64,000 nt of DNA from Paracoccaceae bacterium (GCA_022822495.1 JAJEBQ010000043.1:96957-160956), one strand, 5' to 3'. Positions 28,583-37,995 are shown, numbered from the stretch's first letter. The notes: generated from the letters alone by a model not told the origin. Made by a program: numbers and translations.

Positions 28583-29785
28583 GTGACAGAAGTATTTATT
28601 TGTTCCTATCACCGAACCCCAATAGGAAGGTTTGGTGGCACCTTATCTTCAATTCGTCCTGATGATCTATGTTCTTTAACGCTCAAGGAAATACTTGACA
28701 GAAACCCGGATTTGGATCCCTCACAGGTTGATGAAGTCGTTATCGGATGTGCCAATCAGGCTGGTGAAGATAATCGTAATGTTGCCCGAATGGCTTTGCT
28801 CCTTGCAGGTTATCCTCATACGGTTCCAGGTTGTACCATAAATCGACTGTGTGGCTCAGGCATGGATGCGGTTCTGGTTGCTACCAGACAAATCAAGGCA
28901 GGCGAAGCCAAAGTGGTTGTAGCCGGAGGTACAGAGAGCATGTCGCGGGCACCCTTCGTCATACCCAAAGCTGCCCAAGCCTTTTCACGCCAAGCAGAAA
29001 TTTGTGATACAACAATCGGTTGGAGGTTTGTAAACCCAGTTATGGAGAAACTTTATGGGACCGACTCAATGCCCGAAACAGCCGAGAATGTGGCAGAGGA
29101 TTTTGGGATCGCCAGAATAGATCAGGATAAATTTGCCCTTTGGTCTCAACAAAAAGCAGCCCAGGCAAAAACAAAAAGCTATCTTGAGGGTGAGATAATG
29201 CCAGTTTCTGTCCCGCAAAGAAAAGGTGAGGCTATCCTTGTCGAGACTGATGAACATCCAAGGCAGACATCTCTGGAGAAGTTATCTGCCCTCCCCACTC
29301 CATTTCGTGGTAACGGATCAGTAACCGCAGGTAATTCTTCAGGTATCAATGATGGGGCAGCGGCTCTGTTACTTGCCTCAGAAGAAGCCCTGAAAAAGTT
29401 TAATCTTAACCCTATTGCACGTATCATTGGCGGTTCCACAATTGGGGTTGAACCTCGTGTAATGGGAATCGGTCCGGCCTACGCCATTGAAAAACTTTGC
29501 CAACAAAAGAATATCAAACTTGATAAGGTTGATGTGATTGAGATCAACGAGGCCTTTGCAAGCCAAAGCCTGGCCACAACGAGGTACCTGAACTTGGAGG
29601 ATAATGACCCAAGGGTCAATCCCAATGGTGGGGCTATAGCATATGGGCATCCTTTAGGTATGTCAGGTGCCAGAATAACTGGTATCGCTGCCTTGGAAAT
29701 GTTTCATCACAACAAAAAAAGGGCTGTGGCGGCAATGTGTATTGGAGTTGGTCAGGGCATATCTATCGCTTTGAAAGCAGTCTAA
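28583..29785 (+). CDS. pcaF: 3-oxoadipyl-CoA thiolase
   Basis: PcaF cleaves 3-oxoadipyl-CoA with CoA to succinyl-CoA and acetyl-CoA, the final step of the pathway. The 400-residue thiolase has the nucleophilic cysteine in INRLCGSGMDAV (Cys90), the NEAFASQSLA motif, GGAIAYGHPLGMSGARI with the catalytic His, and the second Cys in CIGVGQG. It begins with GTG at 28583 right after pcaJ. Its TAA overlaps the ATG of pcaB by one base. Confidence 0.94.
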   Translation: MTEVFICSYHRTPIGRFGGTLSSIRPDDLCSLTLKEILDRNPDLDPSQVDEVVIGCANQAGEDNRNVARMALLLAGYPHTVPGCTINRLCGSGMDAVLVATRQIKAGEAKVVVAGGTESMSRAPFVIPKAAQAFSRQAEICDTTIGWRFVNPVMEKLYGTDSMPETAENVAEDFGIARIDQDKFALWSQQKAAQAKTKSYLEGEIMPVSVPQRKGEAILVETDEHPRQTSLEKLSALPTPFRGNGSVTAGNSSGINDGAAALLLASEEALKKFNLNPIARIIGGSTIGVEPRVMGIGPAYAIEKLCQQKNIKLDKVDVIEINEAFASQSLATTRYLNLEDNDPRVNPNGGAIAYGHPLGMSGARITGIAALEMFHHNKKRAVAAMCIGVGQGISIALKAV

Positions 29786-30834
29786 TGGTCCTTAATCCCT
29801 ATAATCAAGGCGTATTTAAGTCGCTTCTGGGAGAACCTGAAGTCGAGGAACTGTTTTCTACCGAGCGAATGCTAGCCAATTTCAATGCCTTTGAAGTCGC
29901 TCTTACCAAGGGACTGTTTCAATCAGGTCATATAACCAGAGAAAGCCAGAATCATATTGTTACAACTATTGGAAACTTTGAACCTGATTTGGTACGTCTT
30001 ACCATTGATGCGCAAAAGGATGGTATGCCTGTACCGGGGTATGTTCGCCAGTTGAGGGAAAGGCTTAATAATACTTTTGCCAAGGATTTCCATTATGGAA
30101 CCACTAGCCAGGATTTAATTGATACATCCTTGGTAATGGTTCTGATTGATTTGACAAGGATTTATCGTACAGCATTGGATCATATCCTTTCTTCACTCAC
30201 GGAGCTGGAAAAGCAATTTGGTCAAAGACCTTTACAAGGATTTACTCGTATGCAACCGGCCAAAATGATTTCGGTTGGAGACAGACTTAGGGCCTGGCAA
30301 GAACCATTGTCAAATTCGCGTTCAAATCTCCTTTATATAGATAAGAACAGCCGACTACTACAATTGGCAGGACCGGTTGGAAACAGGGATGAATGGGGTG
30401 ACAAAGCTCCCAAAATTGCGAAACTGGTTGCTAGCGATCTTGGTTTAAAAGTCTCAAAACAAGGTTGGCACACTGACCGAACGCTGTTTTGCACCTACTC
30501 TGATTGGTGCAGTAACGTGGTTGGAATTCTAGCTAAAATTGGTAAAGACCTGTCGTTGATGGCTCAAATGAGCCAGATTGAATTCACCGGAGGTGGAACA
30601 TCATCCGCGATGCCACATAAAGCAAATCCGATTGAGCCGGAGATTCTGGTGGCATTTGGACATTATGTACCCCAACTTACAGCCTGTATGCATCAGGCTC
30701 TCATGCACGAGCAAGAACGATCAGGCTCAATGTGGACCCTAGAGTGGCTTGTCTTCCCTCAAATTTGCACCCTAACTTCGAAAAGCATGAAGATTGCAGG
30801 TGATTTCCTCAATAGAATTTCCAGTGTGAAATAA
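29785..30834 (+). CDS. pcaB: 3-carboxy-cis,cis-muconate cycloisomerase
   Basis: PcaB cyclises 3-carboxy-cis,cis-muconate to 4-carboxymuconolactone, the substrate of PcaC. The 349-residue protein is a fumarase/aspartase-superfamily member with FHYGTTSQDLIDTSLVM, LQGFTRMQPAKMISVGDRL and the superfamily signature GGGTSSAMPHKANPIEPE. The frame is open from 29737, but the ATG at 29785, overlapping the pcaF stop, is the natural start. At 349 residues it is shorter than the 400-450 residues of many PcaB proteins. It is the last gene of the cluster. No pcaD or pcaQ/pcaR regulator gene follows. Confidence 0.9.
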   Translation: MVLNPYNQGVFKSLLGEPEVEELFSTERMLANFNAFEVALTKGLFQSGHITRESQNHIVTTIGNFEPDLVRLTIDAQKDGMPVPGYVRQLRERLNNTFAKDFHYGTTSQDLIDTSLVMVLIDLTRIYRTALDHILSSLTELEKQFGQRPLQGFTRMQPAKMISVGDRLRAWQEPLSNSRSNLLYIDKNSRLLQLAGPVGNRDEWGDKAPKIAKLVASDLGLKVSKQGWHTDRTLFCTYSDWCSNVVGILAKIGKDLSLMAQMSQIEFTGGGTSSAMPHKANPIEPEILVAFGHYVPQLTACMHQALMHEQERSGSMWTLEWLVFPQICTLTSKSMKIAGDFLNRISSVK

Positions 30835-31182
30835 ACCCAAATCAATCATCAACTTTGACCCCGGTATAAAAATATTTGAGCGCTTGCGTTTTTACTGATT
30901 GAATTGTTCAATATAACAATTTTTTGTGATTTTATATCTTAGTTTGCTGTTATAGTTGAACCAGCAAATTAAGGCGAGATTGATACCAGTTTGCCTTTTT
31001 GTTATAAAAGTTTTTGTGAATTATCATATTTCCTGCACGAATAAGCACTTCTGAATCGTTTCAGGAATCAGGTACTCAACTCTGTTCTGACGAGAAGAAT
31101 CCGTAATTTATTGAGGATTTTTTCACGGTAAGCCTGAGGTAACTTGTCTTTGTAATTTAACTATGGATCCGAGGAGGAACTT
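30835..31182 (+). promoter_or_regulatory. Promoter region of the ABC importer, with two inverted repeats
   Basis: No gene is present in 348 bases. Two small inverted repeats stand out: ATTGAA-TTG-TTCAAT at 30898-30912, and TTTGCTG (30943-30949) with CAGCAAA (30962-30968) separated by 12 bases. The surrounding sequence is AT-rich. These are plausible operators for the importer operon. A strong ribosome-binding site GAGGAGG lies just before the ATG at 31183. Confidence 0.4.
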
Positions 31183-32205
31183 ATGACAAAATTTAACCGT
31201 CGACAATCTCTATTTATTCTTGGTGGAGGGCTTGCTGCAAGTGCACTTGCGGCTCCAGCGATTGCCCAAAATCGTTCGATAAAGGTAGGCGCACTTCGTT
31301 TTACGTCTCACTCAGCCAGTTTCATTGCCCTTGAACGTGGCTATTTTGCCGATGCTGGCCTGAACGTAGAATTGGAATTTTTTCAGGCCGCTCAACCGAT
31401 GGCAGTTGCCATTGCGTCTGGTGATGTAGATTATGCCGTTACGGCTATTTCAGGTGGTTTGATTAGCTTGGCGGACAAGGGGGCTATCAAGGTAATTGGT
31501 GGTGCCTTGAAAGAAGAAGCTGGTATCGATGGGCAACAAATTTTGGCCTCCGATGCAGCATTCCAAGCCGGCCTTACCGACCCGGCAATGCTTGACGGAA
31601 AAACTTTTGCCGTCACTCAATCTGGTTCTTCCTTCCACTATATGGGGTCACAGATTGCGATGGCCGAAGGAATCGATTTGACCTTCAAACCATTACAGAA
31701 GGTAGGAGCAATTATTGGTGCCATGCGATCCGGTCAAGTTGATGCATGGAGTATCGTACCCCACATTGCAAAACCTCTCGCAGGTTCAGGTGCTGTACAT
31801 ATTATCGGGACTATTCAGGAATATATTCCCAATTATCAAATCACCACGGCTTTTACATCTGCCAACAACGCTTCTGACGAACGTAGTCAAACCGAAGATT
31901 TCCTGACGGCATTTTCAAAAGGTATTGATGATTACAACAGTACAATGATTGACATGGCCGGAGGGGATGCAGGTGTTGACGAGATGGTTGATCTCATCCA
32001 CAAATATGTTTATACGGATCGTCCTCGTGATAAGGCAGCACCATCCATTATCAATGGTACAATGCGACTGAGCCCGAAGGCTGCTCTTGATGTATCGTCG
32101 GTCCAAAATCAGTTGTCCTGGTTCCAATCAGAAGGATTGGTTGATGAGTCCATAACCTTGGACACACTCGTTGACAGCTCTTATGTTGAACAAATAGGTG
32201 CCTGA
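31183..32205 (+). CDS. ABC transporter substrate-binding protein (TauA/SsuA/NMT1 type)
   Basis: This 340-residue periplasmic binding protein has an N-terminal twin-arginine-like signal (NRRQSLFILGGGLAASALAAPAIAQ, cleavage after AQ). The mature part begins RSIKVGALRFTSHSASFIALERGYFADAGLNVELEFF, which is typical of the NMT1/SsuA-like family that binds sulfonates, pyrimidine precursors or aromatic acids. VDAWSIVPHIA and MRSGQ match the ligand-cleft region. Substrate unknown. The position after the pca genes suggests an aromatic acid, which is inference. The ATPase and permease follow. Confidence 0.88.
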   Translation: MTKFNRRQSLFILGGGLAASALAAPAIAQNRSIKVGALRFTSHSASFIALERGYFADAGLNVELEFFQAAQPMAVAIASGDVDYAVTAISGGLISLADKGAIKVIGGALKEEAGIDGQQILASDAAFQAGLTDPAMLDGKTFAVTQSGSSFHYMGSQIAMAEGIDLTFKPLQKVGAIIGAMRSGQVDAWSIVPHIAKPLAGSGAVHIIGTIQEYIPNYQITTAFTSANNASDERSQTEDFLTAFSKGIDDYNSTMIDMAGGDAGVDEMVDLIHKYVYTDRPRDKAAPSIINGTMRLSPKAALDVSSVQNQLSWFQSEGLVDESITLDTLVDSSYVEQIGA

Positions 32206-32261
32206 TTGAATTCATAAACACATTTTCCCTGGCTTCAGGTAACTTTCAGTAGGAGGAAAAG

Positions 32262-33029
32262 TTGGATATTCGAATGAATTCGGTATGCCACTTTTATGGG
32301 GCCACGGAAGTTTTACGGGATATATCGGTTGAAATACCAAATGGTCGTATTGTTTGTCTCGTAGGACCATCGGGTTGTGGCAAATCCACTATTTTAAGAT
32401 TTCTTGGGGGCCTTGAACTTCCCACAAAAGGTGAGATTATGCAATTGGGAGATCCCCCGGAGGGTTCCCTAAACCCGTTAACTTATGTTTTTCAGGATTT
32501 TGCATTGTTGCCCTGGCGTACAGTCAGGGGGAATATTTCCCTGGTTTTGGAGGATCATAATATACGTGGCGAGAAAGCAGAAGCCATAATTGATGATGTC
32601 CTTGAGCGAACGAAATTGTTAGATTTCAAAAATGCCCTGCCCAAGCAATTATCTGGAGGGATGAAGCAGCGTGTTGCCATAGCGCGTGCTCTTGCTGTCA
32701 AACCTGCAGTTATGCTTATGGATGAACCACTTTCGGCACTCGATTCGCAGACACGGGAGTTGCTCATGGAAGATTTGGTAAGCCTGTGGACACGACAGCC
32801 CTTTACAGCTGTTTATGTAACACATAACCTTGCCGAAGCTGTTCGTCTCGGACATAAAGTTGTGGTCCTCTCGCGTCGACCGGGGCAGGTACGTGATATT
32901 GTCGAAATTGAAACACCACTTGCCGAACGCAAGACTGGTCATGCCGAGATGGAAAAAGTACAAGATAAACTATGGGACTTGATGCGTGATGAAGCGCGTG
33001 CAGCTGATGAGGAGTTGGTTAATGTCTGA
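32262..33029 (+). CDS. ABC transporter ATP-binding protein (TauB/SsuB type)
   Basis: This 255-residue ATPase energises the importer. Walker A is VGPSGCGKS, the Q-loop is YVFQDFALLPWR, the signature is LSGGMKQRVAIARAL, and Walker B is VMLMDEPLSALD, followed by the H-loop YVTHNLAEAV. FQDFALLPWRTVRGNI is characteristic of the taurine/nitrate/sulfonate importer group. The start is TTG at 32262, with AGGAGGA in front. Its stop overlaps the permease ATG by 8 bases. Confidence 0.93.
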   Translation: MDIRMNSVCHFYGATEVLRDISVEIPNGRIVCLVGPSGCGKSTILRFLGGLELPTKGEIMQLGDPPEGSLNPLTYVFQDFALLPWRTVRGNISLVLEDHNIRGEKAEAIIDDVLERTKLLDFKNALPKQLSGGMKQRVAIARALAVKPAVMLMDEPLSALDSQTRELLMEDLVSLWTRQPFTAVYVTHNLAEAVRLGHKVVVLSRRPGQVRDIVEIETPLAERKTGHAEMEKVQDKLWDLMRDEARAADEELVNV

Positions 33030-33834
33030 TATTAGTGCAGTATCGCCAGGACTTCGCCCGGTTACATATCGCGGTGGTGGTTTTGTACCAAGCCCCCGCA
33101 GATGGGTTGGTTTCATGGTCTTTGTGTTACTTATTTTGCTGGCGGAATGGGGCACCCGAACTGGGTGGATTTCTCAGCTTACCCTGCCAAAACCATCTGA
33201 CGTTTTGGTAACATTCCAGAGCCTTTACGATTCGGGTCTCTTATTCAAACATCTGGGGCCTTCCCTTGGGCGTCTGTTTATGGGTGCCTTAATTGGTGTT
33301 TCTGCCGGAGTTTCTGTTGGTGTTCTCATAGGACTTTTTACCTATATCAGATCGGGCATGGTCCCCCTAGTTGCAGCCATTTTCCCCATTCCCAAAATTG
33401 CTCTCTTGCCGTTGTTCGTAATCTGGTTTGGGATCGGTGAGGGATCCAAATATGCTCTCATTGCTTTTGGAACCTTTACCCCAACAGTTGTAGCAACTTA
33501 TGGGGCAGTTGATAATGTTGATCGTACATTGATCCGTATGGGGCAGAGTTTTGGTCTTACCTGGTTTTCAATTGTACGCAAGATTGTGCTCCCCGGAGCA
33601 ATGCCAGGGATACTGTCTGGACTTCGTATAAGCCTTGCGATTGCCATTATCCTTTTAGTTGCTGCTGAGATGTTGGGAGCCGAATATGGTATTGGGGCCT
33701 ATATTCTTGAAGCTGGATCGCTTTATGATCTTGACCGTCTCTTTGCCGGGGTCGTAATTCTTTCTGTACTGGGTGTACTCGTTAGTGCATCCATAGGTTT
33801 GGTCGAAAATCGCTTGCTCAAATGGCGAGTTTAA
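33022..33834 (+). CDS. ABC transporter permease (TauC/SsuC type)
   Basis: This 270-residue inner-membrane permease has about six hydrophobic segments and the EAA-type loop MGQSFGLTWFSIVRKIVLPGAMPGILSGLRISLA that contacts the ATPase. The N-terminal cytoplasmic stretch precedes TM1 near residues 32-50. The frame is open further upstream, but the ATG at 33022, overlapping the ATPase stop, is the natural coupled start. It completes a three-gene importer with the binding protein and ATPase. Confidence 0.92.
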   Translation: MSDISAVSPGLRPVTYRGGGFVPSPRRWVGFMVFVLLILLAEWGTRTGWISQLTLPKPSDVLVTFQSLYDSGLLFKHLGPSLGRLFMGALIGVSAGVSVGVLIGLFTYIRSGMVPLVAAIFPIPKIALLPLFVIWFGIGEGSKYALIAFGTFTPTVVATYGAVDNVDRTLIRMGQSFGLTWFSIVRKIVLPGAMPGILSGLRISLAIAIILLVAAEMLGAEYGIGAYILEAGSLYDLDRLFAGVVILSVLGVLVSASIGLVENRLLKWRV

Positions 33835-34127
33835 TTATCATTTCAACTCTACCGGAGAATTACGTAAAACTGATCATAAAGTTATGAACACCAAGGAGGC
33901 TATTCGTTGCTTCCAAGGGTTTCGGCTCAGTTTATTGCTCTGATTACAACTGTTGGCCATACCCTAAAACCTCAGACACCTCAGATGGTAATGAAGGATA
34001 CCCGCTCAACTACTTCAATGGCACTTTCGAAGTCAGGTTCCATTGGTGAAACCCTTTGATTGTGATGACTGGATAGAGGCAGTTAGTTTCTACGATTGGT
34101 ATTTCGCCCAAAAAAAATCCAGAAACG
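33835..34127. other. Gap after the importer
   Basis: No gene is visible. Short open stretches such as the one after TTG at 33907 lack domain features, and stops occur in all frames. It leads into the decayed ankyrin-like sequence. Confidence 0.3.
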
Positions 34128-34357
34128 GTGGAAGATTTACGCGTGTGCGCAGCCAAATTCACAATCTTTAAATGGGTGGACTCCCCTCCATGTGGTGGCA
34201 CATTATGTGCCATAGTCATACCAAGACTGTCCAGTTACTTCTTGCTAACTATGCAGATCCAAACCGAAGAGACTTCGATGGGCTTACACCCTTCTTTGAT
34301 TTGGCAGAATCGGATAGAATTGTAAGGATATTGAGTGCTACCAATACTGTAGAGTAA
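34128..34357 (+). pseudogene. Ankyrin-repeat gene fragment, frameshifted
   Basis: Two frames together give an ankyrin-like unit: WTPLHVVAHYVP in one frame, then, after a shift near 34210, TKTVQLLLANYADPNRRDFDGLTPFFDLAESDRIV and a stop at about 34357. The LLLANYADPN-RDFDGLTP pattern matches the consensus loop and first helix of an ankyrin repeat. There is no start or complete repeat set, so this is a leftover of a longer gene. Assignment is from motif only. Confidence 0.5.
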
Positions 34358-34682
34358 ATATGCATTTCCTTGTGGCACAATGAATGGGTTGTCTAAGTTA
34401 GACCTGTTGGGCACTCATAGTCGGTTCTGGGTGTGGTTGTGATACTCCCCAGTGGGCATTTAACGACATGTTATGCATTAAATAATTTGAAATCCTCCCA
34501 TTTGTAGCGGCATAAAACAGGACCAATATGTCATAATAAGAACGATTGACAAAGATTCAAAATTATTTTGATGATGGGCGTCTTTTTTTTATCAGATTTT
34601 GAATAAGGGAAGTTGGGCCGATTAATGAAGCGGCAGAACCTTCAACGAGACAGAAATTTAAGTAATGTTCTATTGTATTCGT
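34358..34682. other. Gap before an unknown exported-protein gene
   Basis: No gene is seen. A TTGACA at about 34547 could be a -35 element for the following gene, but no matching -10 at good spacing is obvious. Confidence 0.3.
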
Positions 34683-35612
34683 ATGAAACACTATTTTACA
34701 TTTGTCCTACTTGTTCTCGTTACCAATATAGCTTCTGTGGCTCATGTCGTGGCCAAAGATTGGGTCTCATGCTTCAACGAACAGGAAACGATTTCACAGC
34801 ATGGGGACTTTGTAGAATTTTCAAATGATCAGCAAACTCAGTTTGTTTTGTTTTCAGATCCTGAAAACGGGTGCCTGATCAAACATGAGAATGGTAGTGA
34901 CGCTGAAATTGGTGACATAACCACCAGCGCGTATATAGTGGAAGTTTGTCAGGATACAGAAACCGAACGTGACAATTTGCTGATCCATTTATCAGCTGGC
35001 CAGCATTTCACCATTCAGTTCTGGGCTGTAGATCCTGCTACAGGATTTCCCCTGTTGCGTTATTCCGAAGCTTGGGGTGATCAGATAGCCCCTGCAGGAA
35101 ATGAATGGGGATTGGATACGCTTCTAACAGCGGAAGGTAACTGTCTTTGGCAGGAAAGACCAAACGCCCAGCAATTGCTCAAGACTGCCATGGAAGAACT
35201 TCAAAATGTTGCTCCTGTTGAAGCGGGTAAATCTGAGTTCTACTTTTCCGTTCAAAAAGTCGCAGCCGAAACGATATCAAACTGGCTGTCCATACTTGGG
35301 GATGAAATAACATTGGAAAATGCACGCTATGCTGATGATTCAGCGAATGCTTGGCAGATTATTCAAATACTTGGAAAGACCTTGTGCGACGCGGAGGGGG
35401 TCGTTCTGCTCCATGACAAGCGGCAGCAAACCTGGTTCACACTTTATAATGTTCCTTCCGGCTGTACCAAAGTCCTCAATTACCCCTTACGAAATATGAT
35501 TGTAATGGATGACCAACTTTTTGCATCAATGTGTGTTTGGTGTACAGGCTGGGGCGATTACCGGGATGTGGTTATAAATCTACGGACATTTCGTGTTAGG
35601 AAACTGGATTGA
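34683..35612 (+). CDS. Exported protein of unknown function
   Basis: This 309-residue protein (315 if the upstream ATG at 34665 is used) starts with a signal peptide (residues 1-25, HYFTFVLLVLVTNIASVAHVVAKD), so it is probably periplasmic or secreted. No known domain is recognised. The mature protein is acidic, rich in aromatic residues and has several Cys (SCF, GCL, EVC, GNC, LCD, GCT, CVWC), which could form disulfides. The ATG at 34683 puts the positively charged MKHYF start directly before the hydrophobic segment and is preferred, but no clear ribosome-binding site supports either choice. It appears monocistronic. Confidence 0.75.
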   Translation: MKHYFTFVLLVLVTNIASVAHVVAKDWVSCFNEQETISQHGDFVEFSNDQQTQFVLFSDPENGCLIKHENGSDAEIGDITTSAYIVEVCQDTETERDNLLIHLSAGQHFTIQFWAVDPATGFPLLRYSEAWGDQIAPAGNEWGLDTLLTAEGNCLWQERPNAQQLLKTAMEELQNVAPVEAGKSEFYFSVQKVAAETISNWLSILGDEITLENARYADDSANAWQIIQILGKTLCDAEGVVLLHDKRQQTWFTLYNVPSGCTKVLNYPLRNMIVMDDQLFASMCVWCTGWGDYRDVVINLRTFRVRKLD

Positions 35613-35661
35613 TCCTTTATCACTGATTTTTTCCAATCATTTCCCAAGCAATGCGATACCC

Positions 35662-36876
35662 TTAACCTCTTCCTGCCGCGGCTCGCCCAGCTGCTTCGCC
35701 AGTGGCGAAGGCTGTTCCCATCACTCTGACTGAGGCGTATGCACCCGAATCTGAACCAATTGTTCGACCAGCAAAATAGAGGTTATCAATTCCCTTTGCA
35801 CGCAAGCAATCTAACGGAATATCCGCGTATCCATTACCACCGATACTTTGGTAAACAGGCATACCAGGAACAGCATGATCTTCAATTGGCCAAGCCGCAC
35901 GGGCAACACCGTCTGCGCGTTGCCGACCTGTTAATAAATCTTCCTTGGTAAGTTCATAGCGAGCAGCCGGATGCCGACTTTCCCGAATGCCAATTTGAGG
36001 ACCGGTCTGCAAGAGGTAGGCGTTTTCAAAACCTGGCACATGTTTACGAAGTACTTCGACATAATCAAACGCTGCTGCACGTGAGAATTGTTCTGCTTCG
36101 GTAAAGCTCTCAGAGGACAGGTCACGTAATTCGTAATCAAACATCATCCACCACATATCACCCGTTCTTGGGACTTCCGTGTAAATACCTCCATCTGGTC
36201 TTGCCGTCGGATAATCACCGGTTTTGTTATACTCCTCAAAACCAGCAATAATAGCTGCACGATCAATGGGAACAGATTTATCCCTTCCACCGATACGTAT
36301 TGGACCCGTAACTGCCTGAAACAACCCCATGTCGTTACCAGTACGGCAAGGCAAACCAGCAACCAAGGACAGATTGGCATCACCAGTTGCATCAACAAAA
36401 CCCTCACCGACCACCCGTTGGCGTCCATCCATACCGGCCAAAGTAACCGCTTCAAGTCTTTCTGCCGTCCGAGAGGCTGCAGCCACTCTCGTATGAAGAA
36501 GCACATATATGCCATGTGCCTTTAGAACACGATCAAGAGCAATTTTAACTGCTTCCGGTTCAAGAAGTATAATCCAGTTCAATGTTGTGGGAGATCTGTA
36601 GGGGTCACAATTCAAACCCAATATTTTTAACTCTTCCAGAACGAGATCGGCAACGCCTCCTACTGCCTTGATTGGTTCGGATCCTTGTTGAAAGAAACCG
36701 CAATAGGCGAGGACATTTGAGGTGGTTGCCGCCCCACCAAGAAAGCCGTATTTCTCGACAAGAAGTACCCGGGCCCCGGCTTGAGCGGCACCAAGGGCTG
36801 CTCCTACGCCACCCGCACCGCCTCCAGCGACAACGACATCAAAATGTGTTTCGGGTCGTGAAGTCAATTTGCGCAT
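35662..36876 (-). CDS. FAD-dependent oxidoreductase (FAD_oxidored type)
   Basis: This 404-residue flavoprotein has a dinucleotide-binding start FDVVVAGGGAGGVGAALGAAQAGARVLLVEKYGFLGGAATTS, close to FAD_oxidored (PF12831-type) proteins. A second FAD-contacting piece is VGEGFVDATGDANLS. The C-terminus has LYFAGRTIGSDSGAYASVRVMGTAFATGEAAG. Members of this group oxidise diverse or unknown substrates. It is divergent from the dehydrogenase gene at 37180 and shares a 300-base control region with it. Confidence 0.86.
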   Translation of the reverse strand: MRKLTSRPETHFDVVVAGGGAGGVGAALGAAQAGARVLLVEKYGFLGGAATTSNVLAYCGFFQQGSEPIKAVGGVADLVLEELKILGLNCDPYRSPTTLNWIILLEPEAVKIALDRVLKAHGIYVLLHTRVAAASRTAERLEAVTLAGMDGRQRVVGEGFVDATGDANLSLVAGLPCRTGNDMGLFQAVTGPIRIGGRDKSVPIDRAAIIAGFEEYNKTGDYPTARPDGGIYTEVPRTGDMWWMMFDYELRDLSSESFTEAEQFSRAAAFDYVEVLRKHVPGFENAYLLQTGPQIGIRESRHPAARYELTKEDLLTGRQRADGVARAAWPIEDHAVPGMPVYQSIGGNGYADIPLDCLRAKGIDNLYFAGRTIGSDSGAYASVRVMGTAFATGEAAGRAAAGRG

Positions 36877-37094
36877 CTCTGTTTACTCTCCTACCGTTGC
36901 CAGTATTATTAGGTATAAATCAAATTCGATATGTCCGGACAATTATACAAAACCTGGAGACAGCATCCACATAGATTACAATAAAACGCAATGATTAATT
37001 ATCGGCTACAATTTGGGTATAAACTATGCTGTAAAGCAATTTTCATTCATGTTGATTTATTCAAAGGATCTTCCCCTATCATTAACAATTTTGT

Positions 37095-37121
37095 GTTTGA
37101 TATGATTGTGCATGATCAAAC
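37095..37121. promoter_or_regulatory. 7-bp inverted repeat in the divergent promoter region
   Basis: GTTTGAT (37095-37101) and its exact complement ATCAAAC (37115-37121) are separated by 13 bases. They lie about 60 bases upstream of the shikimate-dehydrogenase-like start and within the control region shared with the divergent FAD oxidoreductase. A dimeric regulator could bind here. This is inference. Confidence 0.4.
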
Positions 37122-37179
37122 TAATATTTTTGCTCGTTCTATAATGAATGCATAGCGTATGCCAAAAAGAGGGATCATC

Positions 37180-37995
37180 ATGTCTAAATCAGGTCTGGCA
37201 GGAGCAACAAAATTATTTCCGATTATTGGTCGGCCAGTGGATGAAGTATTTTCACCACCAGCGTTTAACAGCTGGTTTGAAAATAATGATTTAAACGTGC
37301 GAATGGTCGCAATAGACATTACCTCGGAGGATCTAAGGTTGTTCTTAAACCTTATCCAGCGTAGCAAAACTTTTCTGGGATGTTCAATAACCTACCCGCA
37401 CAAGCAGGATGCATTTAAATTGGTAGATCAAAAGACCTCCCGTGCTAACCGGTTGGGCGCACTCAACACAATACGGTGTGAAAGCGATGGATACTTATCA
37501 GGGGATGCAACAGATGGACTAGCCATGATCAGTGCCATCCAAGAAAGGGGAATAGGAGTTGAAAATCGGACTGCGTTTGTTATGGGTGCTGGTGGTGGGG
37601 CTGGTCAAGCAATAGTGGATGCGCTTTGTGAAAAGGGTATAACTGAAATTATATTGAAGGAAGTTAACCCCGAACGTGAGAAAATCATAACCACACAACT
37701 TTCAAAATACTGGCCACATATTAGATTCACAACCGAAGAAAAAGGCGCAGACATTTTGATTAATGCGACAACTTTGGGAAAGAAACCTGAAGATATCCTA
37801 CCATTCACAGAAATGCATTTGAAGGAAGCGCAAATTGTATGTGATGTCGTAACGGGTACGAAACCTACTGCCCTAATAGACTTGGCAAAAAGATTGGATA
37901 AGAAGTGTGTCACAGGAGATGATATGGGCGCTCATCAACTATTCCCACAGTTGAAATTTCTGGGATTAACAAAGGAAGATTTAAGAAGAGAATAA
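37180..37995 (+). CDS. Shikimate/quinate dehydrogenase family protein
   Basis: This 271-residue protein has the AroE architecture: substrate domain with GATKLFPIIGRPVDEVFSPPAFN, the catalytic lysine in CSITYPHKQDA, GALNTIR, and GDATDGLAM with the catalytic Asp. The nucleotide domain has VMGAGGGAGQAIVDAL. It may reduce dehydroshikimate for aromatic synthesis or, given the pca genes about 7 kb away, oxidise quinate/shikimate towards protocatechuate. The second idea is inference from context. An upstream ATG (37159) is in frame, but the ATG at 37180 has GAGGG correctly spaced before it and is preferred. Confidence 0.85.
   Translation: MSKSGLAGATKLFPIIGRPVDEVFSPPAFNSWFENNDLNVRMVAIDITSEDLRLFLNLIQRSKTFLGCSITYPHKQDAFKLVDQKTSRANRLGALNTIRCESDGYLSGDATDGLAMISAIQERGIGVENRTAFVMGAGGGAGQAIVDALCEKGITEIILKEVNPEREKIITTQLSKYWPHIRFTTEEKGADILINATTLGKKPEDILPFTEMHLKEAQIVCDVVTGTKPTALIDLAKRLDKKCVTGDDMGAHQLFPQLKFLGLTKEDLRRE

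Noticed and set aside
29737..29784. Upstream start for pcaB inside pcaF
   Set aside because: The 16 extra residues lie in the conserved end of pcaF in another frame. The ATG overlapping the pcaF stop is the normal coupled start.
37605..37913. Minus-strand frame inside the shikimate dehydrogenase-like gene
   Set aside because: Antisense of a conserved gene, with no independent domain signal.
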